NCBI GenBank assembly: GCA_030825115.1
Contig: JAPJQL010000020.1
Coordinates: 1-62,953 of the forward strand
Reading direction: 5' to 3'
DNA length: 62,953 nt
DNA from: Lachnospiraceae bacterium
GTDB taxonomy: Bacteria; Bacillota; Clostridia; Lachnospirales; Lachnospiraceae
The position numbers and the translations under genes were made by a program. The notes under the pieces were generated by a model, which was given only the letters and a program-made list of their open reading frames with translations, ran no database searches and was not told the origin of the DNA. Each line of letters opens with the position of its first letter. Positions within the stretch are counted from its first letter, which is position 1. Shown piece by piece: positions 1 through 7,945 of this stretch.

Positions 1-55
1 CGAACCCGCCTCCCCAGCTTGGGAAGCTGGTGTTCTACCGATGAACTACATCTGC
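1..55 (-). tRNA. tRNA-Gly (anticodon CCC), partial
   Basis: Read on the minus strand, this is the 5' part of a tRNA. The acceptor strand GCAGATG is followed by TA, a D arm (GTTC/GAAC), an anticodon stem CCAGC/GCTGG with loop TTCCCAA, and the start of the T arm (CGGGTTCG). The anticodon CCC reads GGG glycine codons. The 3' end of the gene lies outside the window. The body matches bacterial tRNA-Gly very closely. Confidence 0.93.
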
Positions 56-234
56 GCGTGTCATTTCGACGAGGTTTATTATACCTCATAACGGCAGAAT
101 TGTAAAGCTGAAAATCTGGAAAATAAATCAAAAAAGTTTCTCTTAACAAATAAAACAAATTGTACTAAAATAATATACATCATGATTGGCGAGAACCAAA
201 AACGAGAAAGATCATTGACGAGGAGGATAATCAT

Positions 235-834
235 ATGACAAGCCAGATTGACAGAGAACAGGCGCTGGTCCTGTTGAAGCAATACAACCACGAGCCTTTC
301 CACATCCTGCATGCCCTGACGGTAGAAGGGACAATGCGCTGGTATGCAAGAGAACTGGGCTGCGGGGAGGAAGAGGATTACTGGGGGATCGTGGGTCTGC
401 TCCACGACATCGATTTTGAAGAGTTTCCGGACCAGCACTGCGTAAAGGCGCCGGAGCTGCTGCAAAAAGGCGGTGTAGGGGAGGATATGATCCGCTCGAT
501 CTGTTCCCACGCATATGGAATCTGCAGCGACGTCGAGCCGGAGCATTTGATGGAGAAAGTTTTGTATGCCTCGGATGAATTGACCGGCCTGATTGGGGCG
601 GCGGCACGGATGCGCCCGTCTAAGAGCACCAAAGATATGGAATTATCCAGCCTGAAGAAAAAATTTAAAGACAAGAGATTTGCCGCGGGCTGTTCCCGGG
701 ACGTCATCAAGGATGGAGCAGAGCGCCTGGGATGGGAGTTGGACGAGCTGCTGGATAAGACGATTCTTGCCATGCGGGACTGCGAGGATTTTGTGAATGC
801 CCAGATGGAGCAATTGGCAGCAAACGAAATCTAA
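235..834 (+). CDS. HD-domain phosphohydrolase-like protein
   Basis: A 199-residue protein of the HD superfamily of metal-dependent phosphohydrolases. The metal-binding pattern is visible: His26 in HALTVEG, the His57-Asp58 pair in GLLHDID, His92 in CSHAYG and Asp114 in ASDE. Small stand-alone HD proteins of this type are common in Clostridia and usually have no known substrate; a nucleotide or phosphate ester is the family expectation. The start is fixed by AGGAGG at 221-226, eight bases before the ATG. It stands alone, with a new promoter after it. The domain call is secure; the reaction is not known. Confidence 0.85.
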   Translation: MTSQIDREQALVLLKQYNHEPFHILHALTVEGTMRWYARELGCGEEEDYWGIVGLLHDIDFEEFPDQHCVKAPELLQKGGVGEDMIRSICSHAYGICSDVEPEHLMEKVLYASDELTGLIGAAARMRPSKSTKDMELSSLKKKFKDKRFAAGCSRDVIKDGAERLGWELDELLDKTILAMRDCEDFVNAQMEQLAANEI

Positions 835-858
835 GCGAAACCTAAATGCTGCAACCGG

Positions 859-887
859 TTGAATTCCATCAGGCTTTATGTTATACT
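859..887 (+). promoter_or_regulatory. Sigma-70 promoter of the small membrane-protein gene
   Basis: TTGAAT at 859-864 and TATACT at 882-887 are separated by 17 bases, just upstream of the ribosome site AGGAGG at 911-916. Confidence 0.7.
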
Positions 888-923
888 CGTCTTTAGTTGA
901 ATGTCGTAACAGGAGGCGAAGGG

Positions 924-1049
924 ATGGAACTTATGTTAGCAGGCGGACTTGCCCTGATCATTTTGTTTGTAGTCGTGGTTGCTGTGTCCACAGCGGTCAG
1001 CACCGTAGGCTCAGGCATTATTGAAGAGGAAGATGCTGAAGAAGATTAA
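924..1049 (+). CDS. Small single-pass membrane protein, 41 aa
   Basis: A 41-codon reading frame with its own promoter, an AGGAGG ribosome site eight bases before the ATG, and a strong terminator after the stop, so it is a complete transcription unit. The peptide has a hydrophobic stretch (residues about 4-26, containing IILFVVVVAVS) and a very acidic tail (EEEDAEED), which fits one membrane span with an acidic C-terminus. I do not recognise a family. It is convergent with a feoA-type gene, but nothing in the sequence links the two. A small regulatory or assembly peptide of a membrane complex is possible; this is inference from shape only. Confidence 0.7.
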   Translation: MELMLAGGLALIILFVVVVAVSTAVSTVGSGIIEEEDAEED

Positions 1050-1062
1050 GAAATACAGCTTC

Positions 1063-1113
1063 AAAAAATGGACTGCGCAGTGCTGTTAGAAAGCATGTGC
1101 AGTCTATTTTTTT
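1063..1113 (+). terminator. Intrinsic terminator after the 41-aa gene
   Basis: A 13-bp stem (AAAAATGGACTGC pairing with GCAGTCTATTTTT, one G-U) ends in a run of T. The A-rich 5' arm means it could also act on the convergent feoA-type transcript. Confidence 0.8.
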
Positions 1114-1150
1114 GAAAAAGCCGCCTCTTCATTTCTGTCAGACCTGCCTG

Positions 1151-1381
1151 TCAGATTTGTTCAACAAAGATCTCAGCGGCATTTTCCCGCCGCAGGGCTA
1201 TCACGGCGTTCCGTACCAGAAATGCGCTCATCCCGCCGCGGGGCGCCTTCAGCATGCAGGAAAGGGATTCCTCCGGCTCGAAGCCAAGATCGAGAAGGCG
1301 CTGTTTCATATGATCATCGCTGGCAACCCAGACAACCTTGACCCGTTCGCCAGGCTTGATTCGACTTAACGGCAATACCAT
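1151..1381 (-). CDS. feoA: FeoA-domain protein
   Basis: A 76-residue stand-alone FeoA (SH3-like) protein. FeoA is the small cytoplasmic partner of the ferrous iron transporter FeoB. Visible family features are the opening LSRIKPGERVKVVWV, the RLLDLGFEPEE segment and the closing RNAVIALRRENAAEIFV. An in-frame ATG 33 bases further upstream has no ribosome site. The ATG at 1381 follows AAGAAGTG and begins right at the domain, so it is preferred. No feoB lies nearby, so a role as an accessory or orphan FeoA copy is possible. Divergent from the ABC-F gene. Confidence 0.85.
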   Translation of the reverse strand: MVLPLSRIKPGERVKVVWVASDDHMKQRLLDLGFEPEESLSCMLKAPRGGMSAFLVRNAVIALRRENAAEIFVEQI

Positions 1382-1436
1382 ATTATCACTTCTTAAAAAG
1401 TACGTTGTTATCATGATATGCAGATGCGGATGAAGC

Positions 1437-1465
1437 TTGACATTTCCCGTCCTGTCCTTTATTCT
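1437..1465 (+). promoter_or_regulatory. Promoter of the ABC-F gene
   Basis: TTGACA at 1437-1442, 17 bases, TATTCT at 1460-1465. The leader to the ATG at 1522 is about 50 bases. Confidence 0.65.
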
Positions 1466-1521
1466 GATTGAGGATAAACGTAAAAAACAGAGAGAAACCG
1501 CGAGATTTAGGAGAGAAACAG

Positions 1522-3075
1522 ATGAGCATATTAAACGTAGAGAATTTAAGCCACGGTTTTGGGGACCGCGCTATTTTTCTGGATGTGTCCTTTCGCCTGC
1601 TTAAGGGAGAACATATCGGGCTGATTGGGGCCAATGGAGAGGGAAAATCTACATTCATGAATATCATTACCGACAAGCTGATGCCGGATGAAGGCAAGGT
1701 GGAGTGGGCAAAGAATGTCCGGGTTGGTTATCTTGACCAGCATGTAGTGCTGGAAAAGGGGATGACGATCCGGGATGTGCTAAAGAGTGCGTTTTCCTAC
1801 CTGTTTGAGATGGAAGCGACGATGAATGACATCTGTGACAGGATGGGAGAAGCGTCAGAGGAAGAGATGGAGCAGATGATGGAGGAGCTGGGGACGATCC
1901 AGGACCTTCTGATGGCTCACGATTTTTATATCATAGACAGCAAAGTGGAAGAAGTAGGCAGGGCGCTTGGCCTGGATGAGATTGGACTTGACCGCGACGT
2001 CACCGAGCTTTCCGGAGGACAGAGGACAAAGATCCTGTTGGGTAAACTTCTGTTAGAAAAGCCGGACATCCTTCTTCTGGATGAGCCGACCAACTATCTG
2101 GATACTCAGCACATCGAGTGGCTGAAACGGTATCTTCAGGAGTATGAGAATGCATTTATCCTGATCTCCCATGATATTCCGTTTTTAAACAGCGTGGTAA
2201 ATCTGATCTATCATATGGAGAATCAGCGTCTCGACCGCTATGTGGGGGATTATGACAAGTTCCAGGAGGTATATGCTGCGAAAAAGGCGCAGCTGGAGGC
2301 GGCGTACAAGAAACAGCAGCAGGAGATTGCCCAGCTTGAGGATTTTGTGGCAAGGAACAAGGCGCGGGTATCTACAAGGAATATGGCGATGTCCCGTCAG
2401 AAGAAGCTGGATAAGATGGATGTCATTGAGCTGGCCAAAGAAAAACCAAAGCCGGAGTTTCATTTTTTGGAGGCGCGGGCAGCAGGCAAATATATCTTCG
2501 AAACCCATGATCTGGTGATCGGCTATGATGAGCCTCTGACCAGTCCCCTGAATTTTTCTATGGAGCGCGGAGAGAAGATTGTGCTGCGCGGGGCCAACGG
2601 AATCGGAAAGACCACCTTGCTAAAGAGCATTCTCGGGCTGATTCCCCCTGTTGGCGGCAGTGTGGAGCTGGGAGATTATCTGTATATCGGATATTTTGAG
2701 CAGGAGATGGAGCCGGGGAATACGACTACCTGTATCGAGGAGATCTGGAAGGAGTTTCCGTCCTACACCCAGTATCAGGTGCGTTCAGCTCTTGCCAAAT
2801 GTGGTCTGACTACAAAACATATCGAGAGCCAGGTCCGGGTGCTGAGCGGCGGCGAGCAGGCGAAGGTGAGGCTGTGCAAGCTGATCAACCGGGAGAGCAA
2901 TGTTCTTTTGCTGGATGAGCCGACGAACCATCTGGATGTGGAGGCGAAGGAAGAACTGAAGCGGGCACTGAAAGCTTACAGGGGAAGCATTCTTTTAATC
3001 TGCCATGAACCTGAATTCTATGAGGGACTTGCCACGAGAGTCGTGGATTGCAGCGATTTTTGCCTGAGAGCATAG
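1522..3075 (+). CDS. ABC-F family ATPase (ribosome-associated)
   Basis: A 517-residue protein with two ABC cassettes and no membrane segments, the ABC-F layout. ABC-F proteins act at the ribosomal E site as translation factors or antibiotic-protection factors. Cassette 1: Walker A GANGEGKST at 36-44, signature LSGGQ at 163-167, Walker B LLLDEPTNYLD at 184-194. The Lys/Gln-rich inter-domain linker (P-site tRNA interaction motif region) spans about 240-310. Cassette 2: GANGIGKTT at 357-365, LSGGEQ at 441-446, LLLDEPTNHLD at 462-472. The ATG at 1522 follows AGGAGAG. The longer in-frame start at 1468 would add an unconserved, basic 18-residue tail and is rejected. Most like YkpA/YbiT-type housekeeping members; a resistance role cannot be ruled out. 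Confidence 0.9.
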   Translation: MSILNVENLSHGFGDRAIFLDVSFRLLKGEHIGLIGANGEGKSTFMNIITDKLMPDEGKVEWAKNVRVGYLDQHVVLEKGMTIRDVLKSAFSYLFEMEATMNDICDRMGEASEEEMEQMMEELGTIQDLLMAHDFYIIDSKVEEVGRALGLDEIGLDRDVTELSGGQRTKILLGKLLLEKPDILLLDEPTNYLDTQHIEWLKRYLQEYENAFILISHDIPFLNSVVNLIYHMENQRLDRYVGDYDKFQEVYAAKKAQLEAAYKKQQQEIAQLEDFVARNKARVSTRNMAMSRQKKLDKMDVIELAKEKPKPEFHFLEARAAGKYIFETHDLVIGYDEPLTSPLNFSMERGEKIVLRGANGIGKTTLLKSILGLIPPVGGSVELGDYLYIGYFEQEMEPGNTTTCIEEIWKEFPSYTQYQVRSALAKCGLTTKHIESQVRVLSGGEQAKVRLCKLINRESNVLLLDEPTNHLDVEAKEELKRALKAYRGSILLICHEPEFYEGLATRVVDCSDFCLRA

Positions 3076-3090
3076 AGCCGGGGCAGAACG

Positions 3091-3126
3091 AACAAAAACC
3101 CGCCGGGGTTACGGCGGGTTTTTGTT
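3091..3126 (+). terminator. Intrinsic terminator of the ABC-F gene
   Basis: A 15-bp GC-rich hairpin (AACAAAAACCCGCCG pairing with CGGCGGGTTTTTGTT) with a T-rich 3' arm, 15 bases after the stop codon. It also forms the left edge of tandem repeat copy A. Confidence 0.88.
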
Positions 3127-3134
3127 TGTTACTA

Positions 3135-3325
3135 GGGAATGGTAGGTATATAAATAAAAGAAAATGGCTTTTTGGGGGGCCGGGCAGTTTGCACTGCCCG
3201 GTATGAGTATGAAAAAGCTTTTTTAAAAGCTCATTACCCTCTCGGATAATGTACTTATAGTATAAAAAACAGTTGTGTCGAAAGTATGTACCCGCTATAA
3301 AAAAAGCATAAAAAAAATTAAGAAA
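3135..3325 (+). repeat. Tandem noncoding repeat, copy A
   Basis: About 190 bases nearly identical to 3421-3610. Shared parts, in order, are an AT-rich block beginning GGGAATGGTAGG, an 8-bp hairpin CCGGGCAG/CTGCCCGG, a seven-codon frame at 3203-3226 encoding MSMKKLF, a block reading CTCTCGGATAATGTA, and an A-rich tail. Each copy is preceded by a GC-rich terminator hairpin. There is no recognisable large gene in this 629-base intergenic region (3076-3704). It may be a duplicated small RNA gene or a 5' regulatory element. Strand is assigned from the neighbouring terminators and mreB. Confidence 0.75.
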
Positions 3326-3372
3326 AAGTGTATATTCTCGAAATGATATGTAAGCAACGGCGGCCAGGCACA

Positions 3373-3411
3373 CAGAAAAGACCCCGCCGGGTTATGGCGG
3401 GGTCTTTTCTG
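3373..3411 (+). terminator. Terminator-like hairpin between the two repeat copies
   Basis: A 16-bp stem (CAGAAAAGACCCCGCC pairing with GGCGGGGTCTTTTCTG) followed by TTATTATTT. It lies after copy A with no gene in between, so if it is a terminator it would end a transcript starting inside copy A. Confidence 0.7.
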
Positions 3412-3420
3412 TTATTATTT

Positions 3421-3610
3421 GGGAATGGTAGGTATATAAATAAAAGAAAATGGTTTAGGGGGGCCGGGCAGTTTGTACTGCCCGGTATGAGTATGAAAAA
3501 GCTTTTTTAAAAGCCCATTACCCTCTCGGATAATGTATCTAAAGTATAAAAAACAATTGTGTCAAAACTGTGTCTCCCCAATAAAAAAAACATAAACAAA
3601 ATAAAAAATA
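3421..3610 (+). repeat. Tandem noncoding repeat, copy B
   Basis: Second copy of the 3135-3325 element, with the same hairpin, the same MSMKKLF frame (3487-3510) and the same flanking blocks. Differences from copy A are scattered substitutions and a few short indels. It runs straight into the mreB promoter region. The hairpin arms and the seven-codon frame are unchanged between copies while surrounding bases differ. Confidence 0.75.
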
Positions 3611-3619
3611 AAAAAACCC

Positions 3620-3648
3620 TTTCAAAAACATCAATGTTTGTATATAAT
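3620..3648 (+). promoter_or_regulatory. Probable mreB promoter
   Basis: TTTCAA at 3620-3625, 17 bases, perfect TATAAT at 3643-3648. The -35 match is weak. The spacer contains a short inverted repeat (AAACATCAATGTTT). Confidence 0.55.
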
Positions 3649-3704
3649 AAGAGGGATTAGACTACAGAATCGGGAATTGTGAGGAACATACAGGAGGAAT
3701 TGTA

Positions 3705-4709
3705 ATGTTAGTGTCCAATGACATTGGTATTGACTTAGGTACGGCGAGTATCTTGGTATATATAAAAGGAAAGGGCGTTGTATTAAAAGAGCCGTCCGTA
3801 GTAGCTATTGACCGTGATTCCAACAAGATCATGGCGATCGGCGAGGAGGCGCGTCTGATGATCGGAAGGACTCCGGGTAACATTGTGGCAGTAAGGCCGC
3901 TGCGTCAGGGCGTGATATCCGATTATACCGTCACAGAAAAGATGCTGAAATATTTTATCAATAAAGCCGTTGGCAAGAAGACGCTGAGAAAGCCGCGTAT
4001 CGCAGTCTGTATTCCGAGCGGTGCGACCGAGGTTGAGAAGAAGGCGGTAGAGGATGCTACTTATCAGGCTGGGGCAAGGGAAGTGTCTATCATCGAGGAG
4101 CCGGTAGCGGCAGCCATCGGTGCGGGCATCGACATTGCCAAGGCGTGTGGAAATATGATTGTAGATATCGGTGGAGGTACGGCCGATATCGCTGTTATTT
4201 CTCTGGGAGGGACCGTAGTCAGCACTTCCATCAAGGTGGCAGGTGATGACTTTGACGAGGCGCTGGTCCGCTATATGCGTAAAAAACATAATCTTCTGAT
4301 TGGTGAGAGGACCGCAGAGGAGATCAAGATCAATATCGGAGCTGCTTACCGCAGACCGGAGGTCCTGACGATGGAGGTACGTGGCCGGAACCTGGTGACC
4401 GGTCTTCCAAAGACGATCGTGGTCACTTCCGATGAGACGCTTGAGGCGCTGAGGGATCCGGCAATCCAGATCGTGGATGCCGTCCACAACGTTTTGGAGC
4501 GCACGCCGCCGGAGCTTGCGGCAGATATCTTCGACCGCGGCATCGTGATGACGGGCGGCGGTTCCCTGCTGAACGGTCTTGACCAGCTGATCGAAGAGAA
4601 GACGGGCATTACCACGATGGTAGCGGAGGACCCGCTGACGGCAGTGGCGATCGGCACAGGCAAGTTCATCGAGTTCCAGCATGGAGATAACAAACCGATG
4701 GAATATTGA
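3705..4709 (+). CDS. mreB: Rod-shape-determining actin homologue MreB/Mbl
   Basis: A 334-residue bacterial actin that polymerises under the membrane and positions the cell-wall elongation machinery. Nucleotide-binding signatures are visible: phosphate-1 loop IGIDLGTAS at 7-15, phosphate-2 DIGGGTAD at 154-161, and the adenosine-motif region TGGGSLLNG near 285. Length is usual for the family. A ribosome site AGGAGG sits nine bases before the ATG. It stands alone without mreC/mreD and ends at its own terminator, as additional mreB/mbl copies often do in Firmicutes, so whether it is MreB proper or Mbl cannot be decided here. Confidence 0.93.
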   Translation: MLVSNDIGIDLGTASILVYIKGKGVVLKEPSVVAIDRDSNKIMAIGEEARLMIGRTPGNIVAVRPLRQGVISDYTVTEKMLKYFINKAVGKKTLRKPRIAVCIPSGATEVEKKAVEDATYQAGAREVSIIEEPVAAAIGAGIDIAKACGNMIVDIGGGTADIAVISLGGTVVSTSIKVAGDDFDEALVRYMRKKHNLLIGERTAEEIKINIGAAYRRPEVLTMEVRGRNLVTGLPKTIVVTSDETLEALRDPAIQIVDAVHNVLERTPPELAADIFDRGIVMTGGGSLLNGLDQLIEEKTGITTMVAEDPLTAVAIGTGKFIEFQHGDNKPMEY

Positions 4710-4744
4710 TGCCAGGTTATGCACAACGGCATCAGGTGATTATA

Positions 4745-4780
4745 AAAAAGTCTCGTGACAAGAACAGTCGCGGGACTTTT
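4745..4780 (+). terminator. Terminator after mreB
   Basis: A 13-bp stem (AAAGTCTCGTGAC pairing with GTCGCGGGACTTT, G-U pairs included) flanked by A and T runs, so it could work in both directions. Confidence 0.85.
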
Positions 4781-4803
4781 CTATACTGACAGGGAGTAAA
4801 GGT

Positions 4804-7050
4804 ATGGCGACAGTAACCGGATATGTTGAAAAAATCAAATACCGCAATGATGAAAACGGGTATTCTATCCTGAGTGTATCGTCCGGCGGGGAGGAATATG
4901 TCCTGGTCGGGACATTTCCCTATATCAGCGAGGGCGATATGGTGGAAGCAAGCGGTACGATGGTGGAGCATCCAATCTATGGAGAACAGATACAGGTAGA
5001 GACATATGAACTGAAAGCCCCCGAGGACACGATGTCGATGGAGCGGTATCTTGGCTCCGGGGCAATCAGGGGCGTGGGGGCAGCCCTTGCAGCCAGGATT
5101 GTACGCCGCTTTAAAGCGGATACCTTCCGTGTGATCGAGGAAGAGCCGGAGCGGCTGTCTGAGGTCAAAGGCATCAGTGAGAAGATGGCGATGGCAATCT
5201 CAGAACAGATGGAGGCAAAGAGAGAGCTGCGCCAGGCGATGATGTTTTTGCAGGAATATGGTATTTCCATGAACCTGGCATTGAAGATTTACAATGAATA
5301 CGGTCCCCGCCTTTACGGCATCATCAAAGAAAATCCCTACCGCCTTGCAGACGACATCCAGGGCGTCGGGTTTAAAATGGCAGATGAGATTGCCCAGCGG
5401 GTTGGGATATTTACTGATTCGGACTACCGGATCCGAAGCGGGATTTTTTATACGCTTCTCCAGTCTGTGGCAAACGGGCATACATACCTGCCTCTTGCCG
5501 AGCTGCTTCGCGGTGCGGCGGAGCTTCTCCATGTGGATGCGGAAGTGATGGAAAAGCATCTGGTGGACCTTCAGATGGAAAAGAAAATCGTCGTGAAGAC
5601 GGGAGAGGGCGGCGACCCGGGCCGCCATGTATATGCGTCCCAGTACTATTACACGGAACTGAATACGGCGAGAATGCTGCACGATTTGAATATCAGGGGG
5701 AGCGAGCCGGAGGCGGAGATCAGGAAACGCCTGGACCGGATCCGGGATGAGGAGCAGATTGAAGCGGATGAACTTCAGATCCAGGCAGTGGTGGAAGCGG
5801 TGAACAGCGGTCTTTTGATCATCACCGGCGGTCCCGGTACGGGAAAGACGACGACGATCAACACCATTATCCGTTATTTTGAGCAGGAAGAGATGGAAAT
5901 CCTTCTGGCTGCGCCCACCGGCCGGGCGGCAAAGCGGATGGCGGAAGCGACCGGCTATGAGGCAAAGACGATACACCGTCTGCTGGAGCTGACCGGAGCG
6001 CCGGGGGACAACGGCGATACGTCGGGCATGCATTTTGAGCGCAATGAGGAAAACCCGCTGGATGCGGATGCCATCATCATCGATGAGACTTCGATGGTGG
6101 ACATCTATCTGATGCAGGCGCTTTTGCGGGCGGTGAATCCGGGGACCCGCCTGATTCTGGTAGGAGATGTCAACCAGCTTCCCAGCGTGGGACCGGGCAA
6201 TGTGCTGCGGGATATGATCGATTCCAACTGTTTTAATGTGGTCCGTTTGTCCAGGATCTTCCGGCAGGCGGCAGAGAGCGATATCATCGTGAATGCCCAC
6301 AAGATCAACGCAGGCGAGCAGATTCCCCTCGGAAAAAAGAGTCAGGATTTTCTTTTTATCCGCAGGGAGCAGCCGGATGCCATCATCAGCGCCATGATCA
6401 CGCTGGTAAAGGAGAAGCTTCCGAATTATGTTCATGCAGAGCCATTTGACATCCAGATCATGACCCCGATGCGGAAAGGGGCTTTGGGAGTGGAGCGGCT
6501 GAACGGGATCCTTCAGGAGTATTTGAACCCAAAATCTTCATCCAAGCCGGAAAAAGAAGCGGGCGGTACGATATACCGGGTTGGCGACAAAGTGATGCAG
6601 ATTAAGAACAATTATCAGATCGAGTGGGAGATCCGCAACCGGTACGGCATTCCGGTGGACTCCGGCATGGGCGTGTTTAACGGAGATATCGGAATCATCA
6701 GGGAGATCAATTCCTTTGCGGAAGAGCTGACGGTAGAGTTTGATGAGGGAAAGATGGTGGAATATACCTTCAAACAACTGGAAGAACTGGAACTTGCCTA
6801 CGCGATCACGATCCACAAGTCCCAGGGAAGCGAGTACCCTGCAGTTGTGATTCCGCTCCATGCCGGTCCACGTATGCTGATGACCCGCAACCTGATCTAC
6901 ACCGCAGTGACCCGCGCCCGTTCCTGCGTCTGCCTGGTAGGCGTGCCGGAGACGTTTCAGGGTATGGTGAACAATGAGGTGGAACAGCGTCGGTATACAG
7001 GTTTGAAGGAGCGTATCTGTGAGATTATGAATTTGACCCCGGAGGAGTAG
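4804..7050 (+). CDS. recD2: RecD2-type ATP-dependent DNA helicase
   Basis: A 748-residue superfamily 1B 5'-3' helicase of the RecD2 group, found in bacteria where RecD is not part of RecBCD, acting in replication-fork and mismatch repair. The N-terminal OB-like and helix-hairpin-helix region (about 1-200, with SGAIRGVGAALAARIV and SEVKGISEKMA) is followed by the motor. Walker A GGPGTGKTT is at about 341-349, DETSMVD is motif II, GDVNQLPSVGPG is motif III, and the C-terminal AITIHKSQGSEYPAVV and YTAVTRA are motifs V and VI. A ribosome site GGGAG precedes the ATG. comF follows, as in many Clostridia. Confidence 0.95.
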   Translation: MATVTGYVEKIKYRNDENGYSILSVSSGGEEYVLVGTFPYISEGDMVEASGTMVEHPIYGEQIQVETYELKAPEDTMSMERYLGSGAIRGVGAALAARIVRRFKADTFRVIEEEPERLSEVKGISEKMAMAISEQMEAKRELRQAMMFLQEYGISMNLALKIYNEYGPRLYGIIKENPYRLADDIQGVGFKMADEIAQRVGIFTDSDYRIRSGIFYTLLQSVANGHTYLPLAELLRGAAELLHVDAEVMEKHLVDLQMEKKIVVKTGEGGDPGRHVYASQYYYTELNTARMLHDLNIRGSEPEAEIRKRLDRIRDEEQIEADELQIQAVVEAVNSGLLIITGGPGTGKTTTINTIIRYFEQEEMEILLAAPTGRAAKRMAEATGYEAKTIHRLLELTGAPGDNGDTSGMHFERNEENPLDADAIIIDETSMVDIYLMQALLRAVNPGTRLILVGDVNQLPSVGPGNVLRDMIDSNCFNVVRLSRIFRQAAESDIIVNAHKINAGEQIPLGKKSQDFLFIRREQPDAIISAMITLVKEKLPNYVHAEPFDIQIMTPMRKGALGVERLNGILQEYLNPKSSSKPEKEAGGTIYRVGDKVMQIKNNYQIEWEIRNRYGIPVDSGMGVFNGDIGIIREINSFAEELTVEFDEGKMVEYTFKQLEELELAYAITIHKSQGSEYPAVVIPLHAGPRMLMTRNLIYTAVTRARSCVCLVGVPETFQGMVNNEVEQRRYTGLKERICEIMNLTPEE

Positions 7051-7076
7051 TCTCCGGGGGAGAGGGGGTTTTATCA

Positions 7077-7808
7077 ATCTTAAAATCAATTTTCCATTTT
7101 TTTATCAATCTTCTTTATCCACACCGCTGCCCGGTCTGCGGCGACATCGTATATCCGGAACAAGATCTGATCCATCCGTCCTGCATTTCAAAGCTGTCTC
7201 CTGTAAAATCCCCAACCTGCAAAAAGTGTGGTAAAGAAATCATCAGTGAACAGGCAGAGTACTGCTATGACTGCAGCCGTCATCTGCACACGTTTGACTG
7301 CGGTATGGCTCTGCTTAATTATAACAAGGCCGCGAAAGATTCCATGTCGGCCATCAAATATAAAAACAGGCGGGAGTATCTGGATTTTTACGCGGCTGCC
7401 CTGGATTGCCGTTTTCGGAAGAAGGTTCTCCGTCTGCATGTGGACGCGCTTGTGCCGGTGCCGATCCATCCTTCCAGACGGCGGACGCGGGGATTTAACC
7501 AGGCGGAAGAGCTGGCAGAGCGTCTGTCGGATCTTTGGAACATTCCCGTGGATAAAAAGCTTCTTATCAGGAAAAAGAAAACGGCTCCCCAGCGGGAATT
7601 AAGTCCTGCGGAGCGGTTGAAAAACCTGCGGGAAGCGTTTTTCGCCGACCCGGACTCCGGCAGACCTGCGGGAATTCCTGAGACGGTGCTTCTGGTCGAT
7701 GATATCTATACGACCGGGAGTACGGCCGAGGCCTGCACCAGGGCGCTGCTGCAGGCGGGGGTGAAACGTGTCTTTGTCGTGGTGATCTGTATTGGGGCGG
7801 GGCGGTAG
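7077..7808 (+). CDS. comF: ComF-family amidophosphoribosyltransferase, non-canonical start
   Basis: ComF proteins combine an N-terminal zinc-finger with a phosphoribosyltransferase fold and are linked to DNA uptake and replication-fork restart. The PRPP-binding motif VLLVDDIYTTGST and the segment PSRRRTRGFNQAEEL are clear. The zinc-finger half (LLYPHRCPVCG, later CKKCG and CYDC) is present in frame upstream of the first ATG (7305). Yet no ATG, GTG or TTG occurs in this frame between the stop at 7020 and 7305. The best placed codon is ATC at 7077, eight bases after a GGGGG ribosome site, giving 243 residues, the normal family length. ATT at 7089 is another option. Exact start is uncertain. Confidence 0.8.
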   Translation: MLKSIFHFFINLLYPHRCPVCGDIVYPEQDLIHPSCISKLSPVKSPTCKKCGKEIISEQAEYCYDCSRHLHTFDCGMALLNYNKAAKDSMSAIKYKNRREYLDFYAAALDCRFRKKVLRLHVDALVPVPIHPSRRRTRGFNQAEELAERLSDLWNIPVDKKLLIRKKKTAPQRELSPAERLKNLREAFFADPDSGRPAGIPETVLLVDDIYTTGSTAEACTRALLQAGVKRVFVVVICIGAGR

Positions 7809-7945
7809 GAAGTGCTTGACACCAATTCCATTTTTTGATAATATAAGACCATTCAGTTGGGAAATTCTTTTCTCACAGAATAAGGTTATCATTGCAGGTT
7901 CTGCACCAATTCCAAACATGGAAAGAAAAAAACAGGAGGAGATTT

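Noticed and set aside
5200..6435. 411-aa open frame on the minus strand inside recD2
   Set aside because: It lies opposite an intact recD2 with all helicase motifs, has no ribosome site and no recognisable domain. It is a shadow of the codon pattern.
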